Below are positions 26,678 through 35,159 of a DNA stretch of 64,000 nt, in pieces. This DNA is from Terriglobales bacterium (lineage in GTDB: Bacteria > Acidobacteriota > Terriglobia > Terriglobales > Acidobacteriaceae), in the NCBI GenBank assembly GCA_025934735.1, contig JAICWP010000001.1:62001-126000 (forward strand), read 5' to 3'. The notes beneath the pieces were generated by a model. It made no database searches, was not told the origin of the DNA, and worked only from the letters and a program-made list of their open reading frames with translations. The position numbers and the translations under genes are program-made. How positions within the stretch are numbered: the first letter of the stretch is position 1; each line of letters begins with the position of its first letter.

Positions 26678-26890
26678 ATGAACCTATCAAGATCGTCGAA
26701 GAATACAGCCAAGTTGCATCGTATCCGCAGCTACGTCGAATCTTTGTGCGGCATCTACAGCCGGGTGGCCCGTAAGTTGGGCGTTGACCGCACCTACGTA
26801 AGCCGGGTCGCCAAAGGCGAGAGGAACTCCCCCGTGGTTGAGGCTGCCCTGATCCAGGATTTCGATCACACCGAAGAGGAACTCGGATAG
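26678..26890 (+). CDS. small HTH (XRE/Cro-like) DNA-binding protein
   Basis: 70 residues from ATG 26678; a TTG at 26621 that overlaps the previous stop would give 89. The core IYSRVARKLGVDRTYVSRVAKGER is a Cro-type helix-turn-helix (helix 2 SRVARKLGV, turn, recognition helix RTYVSRVAKG). The acidic C-terminus is ALIQDFDHTEEELG. No effector domain. Candidate regulator of the duplicated small-ORF module and its palindromes (inference from position). Confidence 0.68.
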   Translation: MNLSRSSKNTAKLHRIRSYVESLCGIYSRVARKLGVDRTYVSRVAKGERNSPVVEAALIQDFDHTEEELG

Positions 26891-26902
26891 TTCAAATTCC
26901 CG

Positions 26903-29506
26903 CTACTGCGCTTCTCTCCCGCCACCCTGCTGCTGCAGCCAGGAAGCGAGGTGGGGCTGCTGCTGCGCTTTCAAGTCTATGCAGTTTCCGATGAACTCCA
27001 GCGATTGCTGTAAGGTGCGCTGAGCAGTAGGAATGGGGTGCTCCGTAAAGAACTGCTGCACCTGCTGCTTGTGCCCGGCATCGCAGAAAGTTCCCGCGCT
27101 GTTCACTACCGAGCCCGCTGAAAAATTGGTGAGCTTGGCTTCCACCTGCGACCAGTGCTGGCGAATCCAATCCCACGCCTGGTCCTGCGTTGCGTGGTTG
27201 CTCAGCACTCGATTGATGAGGAAAGGCGCATCCTGAGAGCGGACCTGGGGCGAGATTGCATACTCCAGACTGCGCTCCACTAGACCGGGCGTGCGGAAAT
27301 CCCCGAGGACCAGAAGATAACGGAGACTAGCTTCCGGAGAGGTTGCGCTTTGGGCGCGCTTCTGCAGTTGGTCATAGAGGGCGCTATCGCCGCTGCGCGC
27401 GGCAATGCTGAGGGCAGGATAGAGCAGGGTCGGATCCACAGCTTCGCCGCGCAGCGCTTTTTCGGCCAACTGCCGCGAGAATTCGAGCAGCTTGGGATCG
27501 TGCCCAACGCCGCCCACCAGCGCCAGCAGATCAGCGCGGCGCGCCCGCTGCTCTTCGCTATCGTTGGGTTGCGGCGTCCAGCCCAGTTGTTCACCCACAG
27601 GGGCAAAGGTCTGGCGGACCCAGGCCTGGTACGCCGAGCGGTCAGGCTCGCTGGTGAGATGGTCGTCGATATATTCCAGTTCCTGGCTGATCTCGTCGCT
27701 CACCGCGCGCGTGGGATCGCTTTTGAGGACCTCCGCCAGCGACAGGAAATCGCCCACCTTGGCGCGGTCCACACGCACCTCGGCCCAGGCGTCAAACAGC
27801 AATTGCACGCGTTCCGGCGGAGAGAGGTTCTGCTCGGCGGAGCTTGCCAGCTTATTCAGGTTCTGCGCGTCATACCCGGAACGGTAATAGCCACGGGCGC
27901 CAGCATTGGCGTACACCGGCCCGCAGCCGGTCATTTCCATGGTCTGCGACTTGCCCGTGAGCAGCGCGCATTTTTCCCGATTCCCTGATTTCAGGCAGAC
28001 AGGGATGTTCCACAGCTCCTTGCTGCCGGCGTTCAGTTGTTCGCGGTTGTAGAAGTAGCGCGTCTGGCTGACTTCCGCCTTAGTCTTGCCATCGGCGCAG
28101 GAGGCGGAGACTGAAACCAGGGGCACGCCCGGCTGCATCACGAACGTGGACATTACCTTGTCCGCCGGCTTTTTGGCGGCCGCCGCAATCGTGTTCCAGA
28201 AATCCGGAGCGGTGGCGTTGCCGTAGGCGTACTTGGAAAGGTAGGCGTTCACCCCTTTGCGAAACACGTCGGTGCCGACATAGCCCTCCACCATGCGCAG
28301 CACGGCCGCGCTCTTGTTGTAGTCAATGACGTCGGCGAGTTCGAGAAATTCCTCCGGCGAGTTCACCGGCTGGTGAATCGGGCGGGTGGAGTTGAGCGAA
28401 TCAACCGCCATGGCCTGCGCCGCTGACTGGACGTCATCCGTTGCCAGATTCCACTCCGGTTTCCACGCGGCAATGGGCTTGACTGACATCCAAGTGGCGA
28501 AGCCCTCGTTGAGCCACGAATCGTCCCACCACTTCATGGTCACAAGGTCGCCGAACCACTGGTGGGCCATCTCGTGGGCCACGCCGTCCTGCGCCACTAT
28601 TTTTTGCAGGAAGTAAGAAGAACTTTTGGGGTCCACGAAATAAAGCAGGTCGCGTCCGATGATGCAGGCTGTGTTCTCCATGGCGCCGGCGGAAAAGTCG
28701 GGCACGCCGATAATGTCGAGCTTGCCATAGGGATACTTGATGCCGAAGTAGCGGTCGTAGTAATGCAGCGTGTATTCGGCGGCCTGCAGGGCGAAATGCC
28801 CGCGGCCCTTCTGCTCCGGGGTGCCGCACACGCGAACGGGGATGCCGTCGGACTCGCCCGCCTCGCATTGGAAGTCGCCCACCGCCAAGGCCACCAGGTA
28901 AGAGGACATTTTCGGTGTAATGGAAAATTTCACCGTGTGCTGGCTGGCGCCTGGACCGGGTGAATCGGAAACCACCTTGCCGTTGGAAATGGCCATGTCA
29001 CCCTTGTCCACCACCGCGGTCAGTTCGAATGTGGCCTTCATGTCGGGCTGGTCAAAGGAAGGGAAGGCGCGCCGGGCGTCGGCCGGCTCGAACTGTGTCA
29101 CCGCATACTTGCGGTTGCCGGTCTTGCTCAGATAGAAGCCGCGCAACTGGTCGTTCAGGATACCGATGTAGCGGATATGAATGGTGGCCGGGCCCGCGGC
29201 AAGGGGGTTCGGGACCGTCAGCTTCGTGGTCTCCGCCTTGGCATCGGTGGTGACCTTCGCGGTTTGCGTGGTCCCCTTCTGGGCGATCGTGGTCTCGCCG
29301 CAAGTGATTTCGGCGGCATTCAGCGTCACTGACGAAGTGGGCTGGGCCACCTGCACGCGAATGGTTTCATCGCCATCGAATTTGTCGGTTTGGAAATTGG
29401 GCGTCAGCGTGAGCTGATAATTCTCCGGAAGCACGGTGCGGGGCAGTTGTTGCGCTGCCGCCAGCGTGGCCAGGCACATCCATAACAGCAGGGGAGTCTT
29501 CTTCAT
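26903..29506 (-). CDS. M1 family metallopeptidase (aminopeptidase N-like), exported
   Basis: 867 residues with a signal peptide (MKKTPLLLWMCLATLAAA). Exopeptidase motif GAMEN at 274-278 and zinc site HEMAHQWFGD at 311-320 with the third ligand E334 in WLNEGFA. N-terminal beta-saddle (PENYQLTLTPNFQTDKFDGD), catalytic thermolysin-like domain to about residue 480, then an ERAP1-like helical domain. Periplasmic removal of N-terminal residues from peptides. Convergent with the HTH gene (12 bases between the stop codons). Confidence 0.95.
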   Translation of the reverse strand: MKKTPLLLWMCLATLAAAQQLPRTVLPENYQLTLTPNFQTDKFDGDETIRVQVAQPTSSVTLNAAEITCGETTIAQKGTTQTAKVTTDAKAETTKLTVPNPLAAGPATIHIRYIGILNDQLRGFYLSKTGNRKYAVTQFEPADARRAFPSFDQPDMKATFELTAVVDKGDMAISNGKVVSDSPGPGASQHTVKFSITPKMSSYLVALAVGDFQCEAGESDGIPVRVCGTPEQKGRGHFALQAAEYTLHYYDRYFGIKYPYGKLDIIGVPDFSAGAMENTACIIGRDLLYFVDPKSSSYFLQKIVAQDGVAHEMAHQWFGDLVTMKWWDDSWLNEGFATWMSVKPIAAWKPEWNLATDDVQSAAQAMAVDSLNSTRPIHQPVNSPEEFLELADVIDYNKSAAVLRMVEGYVGTDVFRKGVNAYLSKYAYGNATAPDFWNTIAAAAKKPADKVMSTFVMQPGVPLVSVSASCADGKTKAEVSQTRYFYNREQLNAGSKELWNIPVCLKSGNREKCALLTGKSQTMEMTGCGPVYANAGARGYYRSGYDAQNLNKLASSAEQNLSPPERVQLLFDAWAEVRVDRAKVGDFLSLAEVLKSDPTRAVSDEISQELEYIDDHLTSEPDRSAYQAWVRQTFAPVGEQLGWTPQPNDSEEQRARRADLLALVGGVGHDPKLLEFSRQLAEKALRGEAVDPTLLYPALSIAARSGDSALYDQLQKRAQSATSPEASLRYLLVLGDFRTPGLVERSLEYAISPQVRSQDAPFLINRVLSNHATQDQAWDWIRQHWSQVEAKLTNFSAGSVVNSAGTFCDAGHKQQVQQFFTEHPIPTAQRTLQQSLEFIGNCIDLKAQQQPHLASWLQQQGGGREAQ

Positions 29507-29678
29507 AATGTCTCCGACGCGCGGGGCGCAAAAACGATAGCAGAAGTTTGTTGTACGTTACCGGGCGCAGCAAAGTTCACCTTTAGTGGACGGTCTACGG
29601 CCGACGGCCGGGAAGCAAGGAGCCAAGCGTCAGCTCAGTCACAAGTCTGCGAGGTTGCGCGAGCGAAAGCGCGGTGCT

Positions 29679-30119
29679 TCACTTAGGAAGAACCCTTTCC
29701 GGATTCCCAGTCGGTAACGGATAATTTGAACTCACATTCACACTGAGCGGAGTTTCTATCTCAAACCTGGCGACAGGTGCAGCGGGTACTGGTGGACCGT
29801 GTAAAGAATAGTGAATGACAAGAGTGCCTTGCCAGTCTCGTCTATTTGAAGCATAGCGCCAGTGTTGAATCTCTCGGGCTGCCGTGACTGCAAGTGCATC
29901 CGGTCCCTCGATCTTGGACACAGAGGTGATACGACCAGCTTTATCAATTACAAGCTTGAGCTTCAGGTCGCCCTGAAGCTGCGCCAGTCTGGCGACTGTG
30001 GGATAACTCAAAGGAGTTGCCTTCCAAATTCCTTTCATATCTGAAACCTGTCCGAACGCCGCCCAACAAAACACAACAAGCACAACTGCAAAACTGGCTA
30101 CGCGAATGCATGGTTTCAT
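29679..30119 (-). CDS. TonB C-terminal domain protein
   Basis: 146 residues from ATG 30119 (GGGGAAA ribosome site); a longer frame overlaps the neighbouring ferredoxin and is rejected. Signal peptide MKPCIRVASFAVVLVVFCWA, then a TonB_C fold: SYPTVARLAQLQGDLKLKLV, IDKAGRITSVSKIEGPDALA, and AAREIQHWRYASNRRDW. There is no transmembrane anchor plus proline-rich stalk, so it is not a classical TonB; secreted single-domain TonB_C proteins of this kind are common in Acidobacteriota. Confidence 0.8.
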   Translation of the reverse strand: MKPCIRVASFAVVLVVFCWAAFGQVSDMKGIWKATPLSYPTVARLAQLQGDLKLKLVIDKAGRITSVSKIEGPDALAVTAAREIQHWRYASNRRDWQGTLVIHYSLHGPPVPAAPVARFEIETPLSVNVSSNYPLPTGNPERVLPK

Positions 30120-30219
30120 CGGTATTTCCCCAGCAAATGATAACTTCCCGCCTGCGTTTTGCGCGTCCACCGCCAGCAGTCGGCCATCGACGGTATTGCC
30201 GACCCCTTGCTCCCGGTTT

Positions 30220-30579
30220 TTAGGAATACGGCGCCGGCAGCCCCAGGCTGCGGCGGTAGGCGCGCATTTCATGCTGCTGGTGGGTGCGGATGCGCAGGTC
30301 GGAACGCGGCTTGCCTGTGCACAGCAGGACATATCCCGCTTCCCGATCTTGAGGAAAGTAGGCGTCGGAATCCGACTGGTCCACCTCGCCCGGGCCCTCC
30401 AGGCGTCCCGCGCAGGTCAGGCAACGGCCTTGGTGGCACAGGGCCGGCAGGATGATACCGGCGGCTGCTGCCGCATCCCAGATGTGCTGTTCGGAGTCAA
30501 CTACTATGGCGTGCTCGCCGCGCGGCGTCAGCAGCGTCACTCGGAACACCTGGGAAGGTGCCTGGGATTTGTCGTCCAC
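30220..30579 (-). CDS. [2Fe-2S] plant-type ferredoxin
   Basis: 119 residues. Cluster ligands C48, C53, C56 and C87 in LCHQGRCLTCAG and LLCTG, the classical CX4CX2CX~30C spacing. N-terminal beta-grasp strands RVTLLTPRGEHAIVVD and a helix IWDAAAAAGI. A basic C-terminal tail (RIRTHQQHEMRAYRRS) is unlike photosynthetic ferredoxins. Located 76 bases past the Dps-like gene on the same strand; it could donate electrons to that ferritin, but this is position-based inference. Confidence 0.9.
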   Translation of the reverse strand: MDDKSQAPSQVFRVTLLTPRGEHAIVVDSEQHIWDAAAAAGIILPALCHQGRCLTCAGRLEGPGEVDQSDSDAYFPQDREAGYVLLCTGKPRSDLRIRTHQQHEMRAYRRSLGLPAPYS

Positions 30580-30655
30580 CGATCCATTCTAAAAGAGAGA
30601 AGTCTTCCTGCCCGGCCAGGAGGGTGCCCGGCCGGACAGGAAGCGAAGAAAGGAA

Positions 30656-31279
30656 CTAAGAACCGATGTAGAAGGCCCGGTTCTTGCTGTAGGGCGCCTC
30701 GCCTGGCTCGCCGCGGCGGAAATGGCCGGAAGGGATGCTCTTCTTGTCCCGCTCCCAGCCCAGCAGTTCGATGAACCAGGCCTCGTGCTCGATTTCCTCG
30801 TTGAGGATGCGGGCAGCCATATCGTAAGTGCGCGGGTCCTTGCCGAAGGTGATATCGCATACCGCCTGCCAGCTGCGGATGGCGCAACGCTCCGACTCCA
30901 GCAGCAAGGTCAGGATGTTGACCGCGGTAGGAGGATCGGGCAGCTTGGCGGCGGCGCAACCGGCGCCGTCGTGGAACGCCTTCAGATCGTTGGGCAGCTC
31001 ACCCCCCAGCTCGTAGATGCGGGGCACGATCAGCTCCCAGTGGGCGCGGTCTTCTAGGCGCGCGTCCTCGCAGATCTCTTTGTAGTCTTCGTGACCGGCC
31101 AGGTGCATGCGGAGAATGGTGTAGTAGTAGTAAGTGCTGGCAAATTCGGCGCCCGCATTGGCGATCAGCATCTTGATGAGCTTAGCCACGTCCACGCCGC
31201 GGTTTTGAATCACTTCCACGCCCACGCGCTGGCTGATGTCGCCATGCTTGACGGTCATTTTGTCCTGCTGTTCCGGCAT
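30656..31279 (-). CDS. Dps-like / ferritin-like di-iron protein (DPSL type)
   Basis: 207 residues from ATG 31279, with a strong AGGAGG site. Four-helix ferritin-like fold with two iron-binding helices pairs: AEFAST (E45), LEDRAHWE (E76, H80), LLLESER (E128/E130) and [10 protein letters not shown] (E162, H165). Cysteines C108 and C132 could form the disulfide described for archaeal DPSL (thioferritin) proteins. Oxidises Fe(II) with H2O2 and stores iron, protecting DNA. It is divergent from oxyR with an OxyR-type site between them, so probably peroxide-induced. Confidence 0.85.
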   Translation of the reverse strand: MPEQQDKMTVKHGDISQRVGVEVIQNRGVDVAKLIKMLIANAGAEFASTYYYYTILRMHLAGHEDYKEICEDARLEDRAHWELIVPRIYELGGELPNDLKAFHDGAGCAAAKLPDPPTAVNILTLLLESERCAIRSWQAVCDITFGKDPRTYDMAARILNEEIEHEAWFIELLGWERDKKSIPSGHFRRGEPGEAPYSKNRAFYIGS

Positions 31280-31326
31280 ATTTCCTCCTGGCTGGCAGTC
31301 TAGCGCAGAGGTGTTGCAGAGGTCTA

Positions 31327-31363
31327 AGATATGGATTCTATAGTCGTGATAGCTTTTGCCTTT
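31327..31363. promoter_or_regulatory. putative OxyR-binding site between dps-like gene and oxyR
   Basis: The core CTAT (31338-31341), seven bases, then ATAG (31349-31352) exactly matches the inner boxes of the OxyR motif ATAGNTNNNANCTAT-N7-ATAGNTNNNANCTAT. The outer boxes are weaker (AGAT, CTTT). The distance to the oxyR ATG is 43 bases and to the dps-like ATG 48 bases, so it can control both. Confidence 0.6.
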
Positions 31364-31405
31364 GAATGAGTGGAGCAGGGCTCGGCCCTGCCTGCATCGA
31401 ATGCC

Positions 31406-32311
31406 ATGCAAGTTCACCAGCTCAAATACTTTTGCGCAGTCGCCCGGACGGGAAATTTTACCCGCGCCGCCGGGCACGAGCATGTGGCCCAACCCTCCCT
31501 TTCGCAGCAGATTCTGAAACTGGAGGACGAACTTGGCGCCAAGCTTTTTGACCGCCTGGGGCGCACGGCCCGGCTCACCCAGTTCGGGCAGGCCTTCCTG
31601 CCGCGTGCCGAAGCCATCCTGCGGCAACTGGGGGCGGCCAAGCTGGAAATCCAGGAGATGGCGGGCCTGGAGAAGGGCACGGTAGTGGTGGGCGCTATCC
31701 CTACCCTCGCTCCTTATTTTCTGCCCGATCGCCTCACCAGCTTCGCGATGAAGTATCCCGAGGTGCAGGTGAGCGTGGTCGAAGAGATCACGGCGGTGCT
31801 GCTGCAGGGACTGCACGAAGGCCGCATTGACCTGGCGGTGACGGCTCTGCCCGTCGCGGGCGAGGGCCTGGTCTGCGAAGAACTCCTGCGCGAACCGCTC
31901 TATGCAGTACTGCCGCAGCGGCATTCCCTGGCGGGGCAGGCGGCGGTTTCGCTCCGGCAAATTGAGGGCGAGCGATTCCTGCTGCTGAAGGAGGGACATT
32001 GCTTCCGCGATAACACCATTGCCGCCTGCCGCCGCGCCCGCCTGCAGCCCAACGTGGTGTTTGAGAGCGGACAGTTCGCCACCATCCTGGCCATGGTTGC
32101 CGCCGGCATGGGCGTTTCCCTGGTGCCGGCCATGGCGGTAGAGGCGCGCAAAGGCTGCAGGTTCGTGCGCGTGGCTGATCAGAGCGCCTGCCGGCGCGTG
32201 GGCATTGTGCGACTCAAGCAGCATTTCGCCACCCGGGCCCAGAGCGCCTTGCTCGAGCATTTACGGGAAAGTGTGCGCCTGCCCACCCACTTGGCCGCCG
32301 CGGGAGATTGA
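31406..32311 (+). CDS. oxyR: OxyR, LysR-family peroxide-sensing regulator
   Basis: 301 residues from ATG 31406. The LysR HTH occupies residues 1-60 ([20 protein letters not shown] then [20 protein letters not shown]). The effector domain holds [20 protein letters not shown], with cysteines at exactly C199 and C208, the pair that forms the regulatory disulfide in Escherichia coli OxyR, with the same eight-residue spacing. This is strong evidence for peroxide sensing rather than another LysR role. It is divergent from the Dps-like gene and followed after 39 bases by the selenocysteine peroxiredoxin. Confidence 0.93.
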   Translation: MQVHQLKYFCAVARTGNFTRAAGHEHVAQPSLSQQILKLEDELGAKLFDRLGRTARLTQFGQAFLPRAEAILRQLGAAKLEIQEMAGLEKGTVVVGAIPTLAPYFLPDRLTSFAMKYPEVQVSVVEEITAVLLQGLHEGRIDLAVTALPVAGEGLVCEELLREPLYAVLPQRHSLAGQAAVSLRQIEGERFLLLKEGHCFRDNTIAACRRARLQPNVVFESGQFATILAMVAAGMGVSLVPAMAVEARKGCRFVRVADQSACRRVGIVRLKQHFATRAQSALLEHLRESVRLPTHLAAAGD

Positions 32312-32350
32312 GCCGTTCTGTCGGATACAATTATTTTTCAGGAGGACGTC

Positions 32351-32836
32351 ATGCCTGCGCTCAAGGCCGGAGATCCGGCGCCCGAGTTCGAATTGCCCGC
32401 GCTGAGTGGCGGCGTCAAGCAGAAGTTTCGGCTGCGTGATTACCGCGGCAAGAAAAACGTGGTCGTCGCCTTCCACCCCCTCAACTGGACGCCGGTTTGA
32501 GCCCGGCAGATGGCGGCTTACAACGCGGACCTCGCGAAATTTGCCGCCTTCGATGCCCAGGTCGTGGGCATTAGCGTGGACTCGATCTACAGCACCACCG
32601 CGTGGGAGAAGGAGATCGGCCCTCTGGAGTACGCCCTCGCGGCGGATTACTGGCCGCATGGCGAAGTGGCGCAGAAGTTCGGCGTTTTCCGCGACCAGGG
32701 CGAGTTTGCCGGCATCAGCGAGCGCGCCGTCTTTCTCGTGGACAAGAATGGCAAGCTAGCCTTCAGCAAGATCTACCCCATCGAGCAGTTGCCGGAGACG
32801 GCCGAACTCTTCGGAGTGCTGGAACAGCTTAAGTAG
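32351..32836 (+). CDS. peroxiredoxin with selenocysteine (TGA) at the peroxidatic position
   Basis: 161 residues if TGA 32498-32500 is read as Sec50; reading otherwise would stop at residue 49. The active-site pattern PxxxTxxC appears as P43-L-N-W-T47-P-V-U50, with the TGA precisely at the peroxidatic cysteine. The catalytic arginine is R125 in ISERAVFLVD. No cysteine exists anywhere, so a 1-Cys (AhpE/BCP-like) mechanism is likely. Reading frame is intact on both sides and codon use matches neighbours, arguing against decay. AGGAGG precedes ATG 32351. Placed directly behind oxyR, it is expected to reduce H2O2 and organic peroxides. Confidence 0.88.
32498..32548 (+). promoter_or_regulatory. 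candidate bacterial SECIS element
   Basis: Begins at the TGA. Lower stem GGCGGC (32512-32517) with GCCGCC (32543-32548); upper stem CGCG (32524-32527) with CGCG (32533-32536); five-base apical loop GACCT starting with G, 27 bases after the TGA. This meets the usual bacterial SECIS rules (stem of at least four pairs, loop 16-37 bases from UGA, G in the first two loop positions). The internal loop between the stems is large, so the structure is not ideal. Confidence 0.55.
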
Positions 32837-32975
32837 CTTTCGGGTTTCTGGTTTCAAATTTCGCGTTCGAACATCCCTTGAAACTCGAGACTCGAAACTG
32901 TCGCGGCTATTCCCCAAGCAGCCTCCGCTCGTGTAATCTGTCCGTTCTTTTGCGCGAATGGCGCGGGGAGCGGGC

Positions 32976-35159
32976 ATGCACCGGCGGGCCTCCACGGTTC
33001 TGGTTTTCACCACAATTTTTCTGCTCTTGGGCGCCAGCCAGGAAGGGCGCCATGCCGATGCGGCGGCTTCAAAATCCCCGTCGGCCATAACTGGCTTTTA
33101 CGATGCCGCCCAGGAGGAAAAATGGGAAAAGCTTTTCCTGGCGGTGCCGGATCCCAAACAGGCGGAAGAGCACCTGCGCATCCTGACCGCCGCGCCCCAC
33201 ATGGCGGGCACTCCTGAGGACAAGCAAACCGCCGACTACGTCGCCCAGCAGTTCCGCCAGGATGGCCTGCAAACTGAAATCATCGAATACAAAGTGTGGA
33301 TGAATTACCCCAAGGAAATCAGTGTGGACGTGGTCGCTCCTGAGGGGGTCAAAATGCACGGTCCTACCCGCGAGCGCGTCAGTGATGACCGCTTCCAGGA
33401 CGACCCCCGCGTGGTCACGCCTTTCAATGAGTATTCCCCCTCGGCCGATGTGGAAGCCGACGTGGTTTACGTAAACTACGCCCGGCCGGAAGACTTCAAG
33501 AAGCTGGAAGACATGCACGTGGATGTCCGCGGCAAGATCGTCATTGCCCGCTATGGCCAGAATTTCCGGGGAGTCAAAGCCTACGTCGCCCATGAGCACG
33601 GCGCCGCCGGGCTCATCATTTACTCCGATCCCATGGACGACGGCTACTTCAAGGGGGACTCCTACCCCAAAGGTCCGTGGCGGCCCGCCACCGGCGTGCA
33701 GCGCGGCTCCATTGGCTACATGTTTGAGTTCCCCGGCGATCCCACCACGCCGGGAGCGGCATCGGTTCCTGGCCTGCCCGACTCGGAGCGCATTCCGCCG
33801 GACAAGTCGGCGGCCATGCCCAGAATCCCCACTACGCCGCTTTCCTACGCCGACGCCGAGCCCATTCTGCAGCACTTGGCCGGCGCCATTACCCCGCGCG
33901 ATTGGCAGGGCGCCTTGCCCTTCACCTACCATGTGGGGCCCGGACCGGTGCGCGTGCGCCTTCACTTGCAGCAGGATTACCAGTACCGCACCATCTGGGA
34001 CGTCATTGGCCGCATTCCCGGCAGCCAGCAGCCCGACCAGTGGGTGGTGGCCGGCAACCACCGCGACGCCTGGGTATATGGGGCGGTGGATCCCAACAGC
34101 GGCACCACCGCGCTGCTGGAGGCGGCGCGCGGCCTCGGTGAGCTGCTGCACGCGGGTTGGCATCCCAAACGCACCATCGTGCTGGGCAGCTGGGATGGCG
34201 AAGAGCAGGGGCTGATCGGCTCCACCGAATGGGCGGAGCAGCATGCCCGCGAACTGGCCAATGCCGCTGCCTATTGCAATGTAGATGTGGCGGTTTCGGG
34301 GGAAAATTTCGGCGCCTCCGCCGTTCCCAGCCTGAAACAGTTCATCCGAGAGGTGACTACGGCCGTGCCCAGCCCCCAGGGTGGCACGGTTTTCGACGCC
34401 TGGCGCAAAGCGCCCGAAAAGCGCATGGGGCCGACCCAGGAACCCAGTTCCGCCGCCCTAAGCGGATCACAGAACCGCCCTCCAGCGGTGGAGTCGGCGG
34501 GCCCTCCCGTCGGCGACCTGGGCAGCGGCTCCGATTACACCGCCTTCCTGCAGCACCTGGGTGTGCCCTCGGTGGACATCGGGTCCAGCGGTCCTTACGG
34601 CGTCTATCACTCCACTTTTGACGATTTCGAATATTTCAAGAGACTTACCGACCCGACCTTTGCCTACGAACAGGAAATGGCGCGGGTGTACGGCCTGGAA
34701 ATCGTGCGCCTGGCCGATGCCGACGTTCTGCCCTACGACTATTCGGAATACGGAAAAGAGATAGGAGTCTACCTGCAGGCGGCGCGCACCCGGGCAGAGG
34801 CCAAATTTGGCAAGGACCTTCCCGACTTCAAGGCTGCGGTCGAGGCCGCCAGGCGCCTGGAATCGGCGGGAGCGGCTATCGCCAAAGTGCAAAAGAATGT
34901 GCACGATAACGCCGATCGCCTTAACCAGCTACTGGTAGCCGCCGAGCGGGCCTTCCTGCTGCCCCGGGGGCTGCCCAATCGCCCCTGGTATCACCATGCC
35001 ATCTACGCTCCCGGGGTTTATACCGGATATGCTGCCGTGGTCATTCCCGGGGTCAATGAAGCCATTGATGCCGGCGACCGCCAGCGCGCCCAGCAGCAGC
35101 TCACCGAACTCACGTATGTTCTTAACCAGGCGGCCCGGATGCTGCAGAATTTCCGGTAG
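32976..35159 (+). CDS. M28 family peptidase, glutamate carboxypeptidase II-like, exported
   Basis: 727 residues from ATG 32976, preceded by GGGGAG; ATG 32958 is an alternative. Signal peptide, then a PA domain (VKAYVAHEHGAAGLIIYSDP), the M28 di-zinc domain with VVAGNHRDAWVYGAVDPNSG and WDGEEQGLIGSTEWAE, and GSDYTAFLQHLGVPSVDIG; the C-terminal third is the transferrin-receptor-like dimerisation domain. Cleaves C-terminal residues, often glutamate, from peptides in the periplasm. Same strand as prxU, after 139 bases. Confidence 0.93.
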   Translation: MHRRASTVLVFTTIFLLLGASQEGRHADAAASKSPSAITGFYDAAQEEKWEKLFLAVPDPKQAEEHLRILTAAPHMAGTPEDKQTADYVAQQFRQDGLQTEIIEYKVWMNYPKEISVDVVAPEGVKMHGPTRERVSDDRFQDDPRVVTPFNEYSPSADVEADVVYVNYARPEDFKKLEDMHVDVRGKIVIARYGQNFRGVKAYVAHEHGAAGLIIYSDPMDDGYFKGDSYPKGPWRPATGVQRGSIGYMFEFPGDPTTPGAASVPGLPDSERIPPDKSAAMPRIPTTPLSYADAEPILQHLAGAITPRDWQGALPFTYHVGPGPVRVRLHLQQDYQYRTIWDVIGRIPGSQQPDQWVVAGNHRDAWVYGAVDPNSGTTALLEAARGLGELLHAGWHPKRTIVLGSWDGEEQGLIGSTEWAEQHARELANAAAYCNVDVAVSGENFGASAVPSLKQFIREVTTAVPSPQGGTVFDAWRKAPEKRMGPTQEPSSAALSGSQNRPPAVESAGPPVGDLGSGSDYTAFLQHLGVPSVDIGSSGPYGVYHSTFDDFEYFKRLTDPTFAYEQEMARVYGLEIVRLADADVLPYDYSEYGKEIGVYLQAARTRAEAKFGKDLPDFKAAVEAARRLESAGAAIAKVQKNVHDNADRLNQLLVAAERAFLLPRGLPNRPWYHHAIYAPGVYTGYAAVVIPGVNEAIDAGDRQRAQQQLTELTYVLNQAARMLQNFR

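Noticed and set aside
30656-32260. Extended N-terminus of the Dps-like gene running under oxyR
   Set aside because: The strong AGGAGG at 31284-31289 and family length place the start at 31279; the upstream part is antisense to oxyR.
32498-32500. TGA read as a true stop (pseudogene)
   Set aside because: The TGA hits exactly the catalytic position, the frame is intact on both sides, and a SECIS-like hairpin follows. Kept as an alternative only if the genome lacks Sec machinery.
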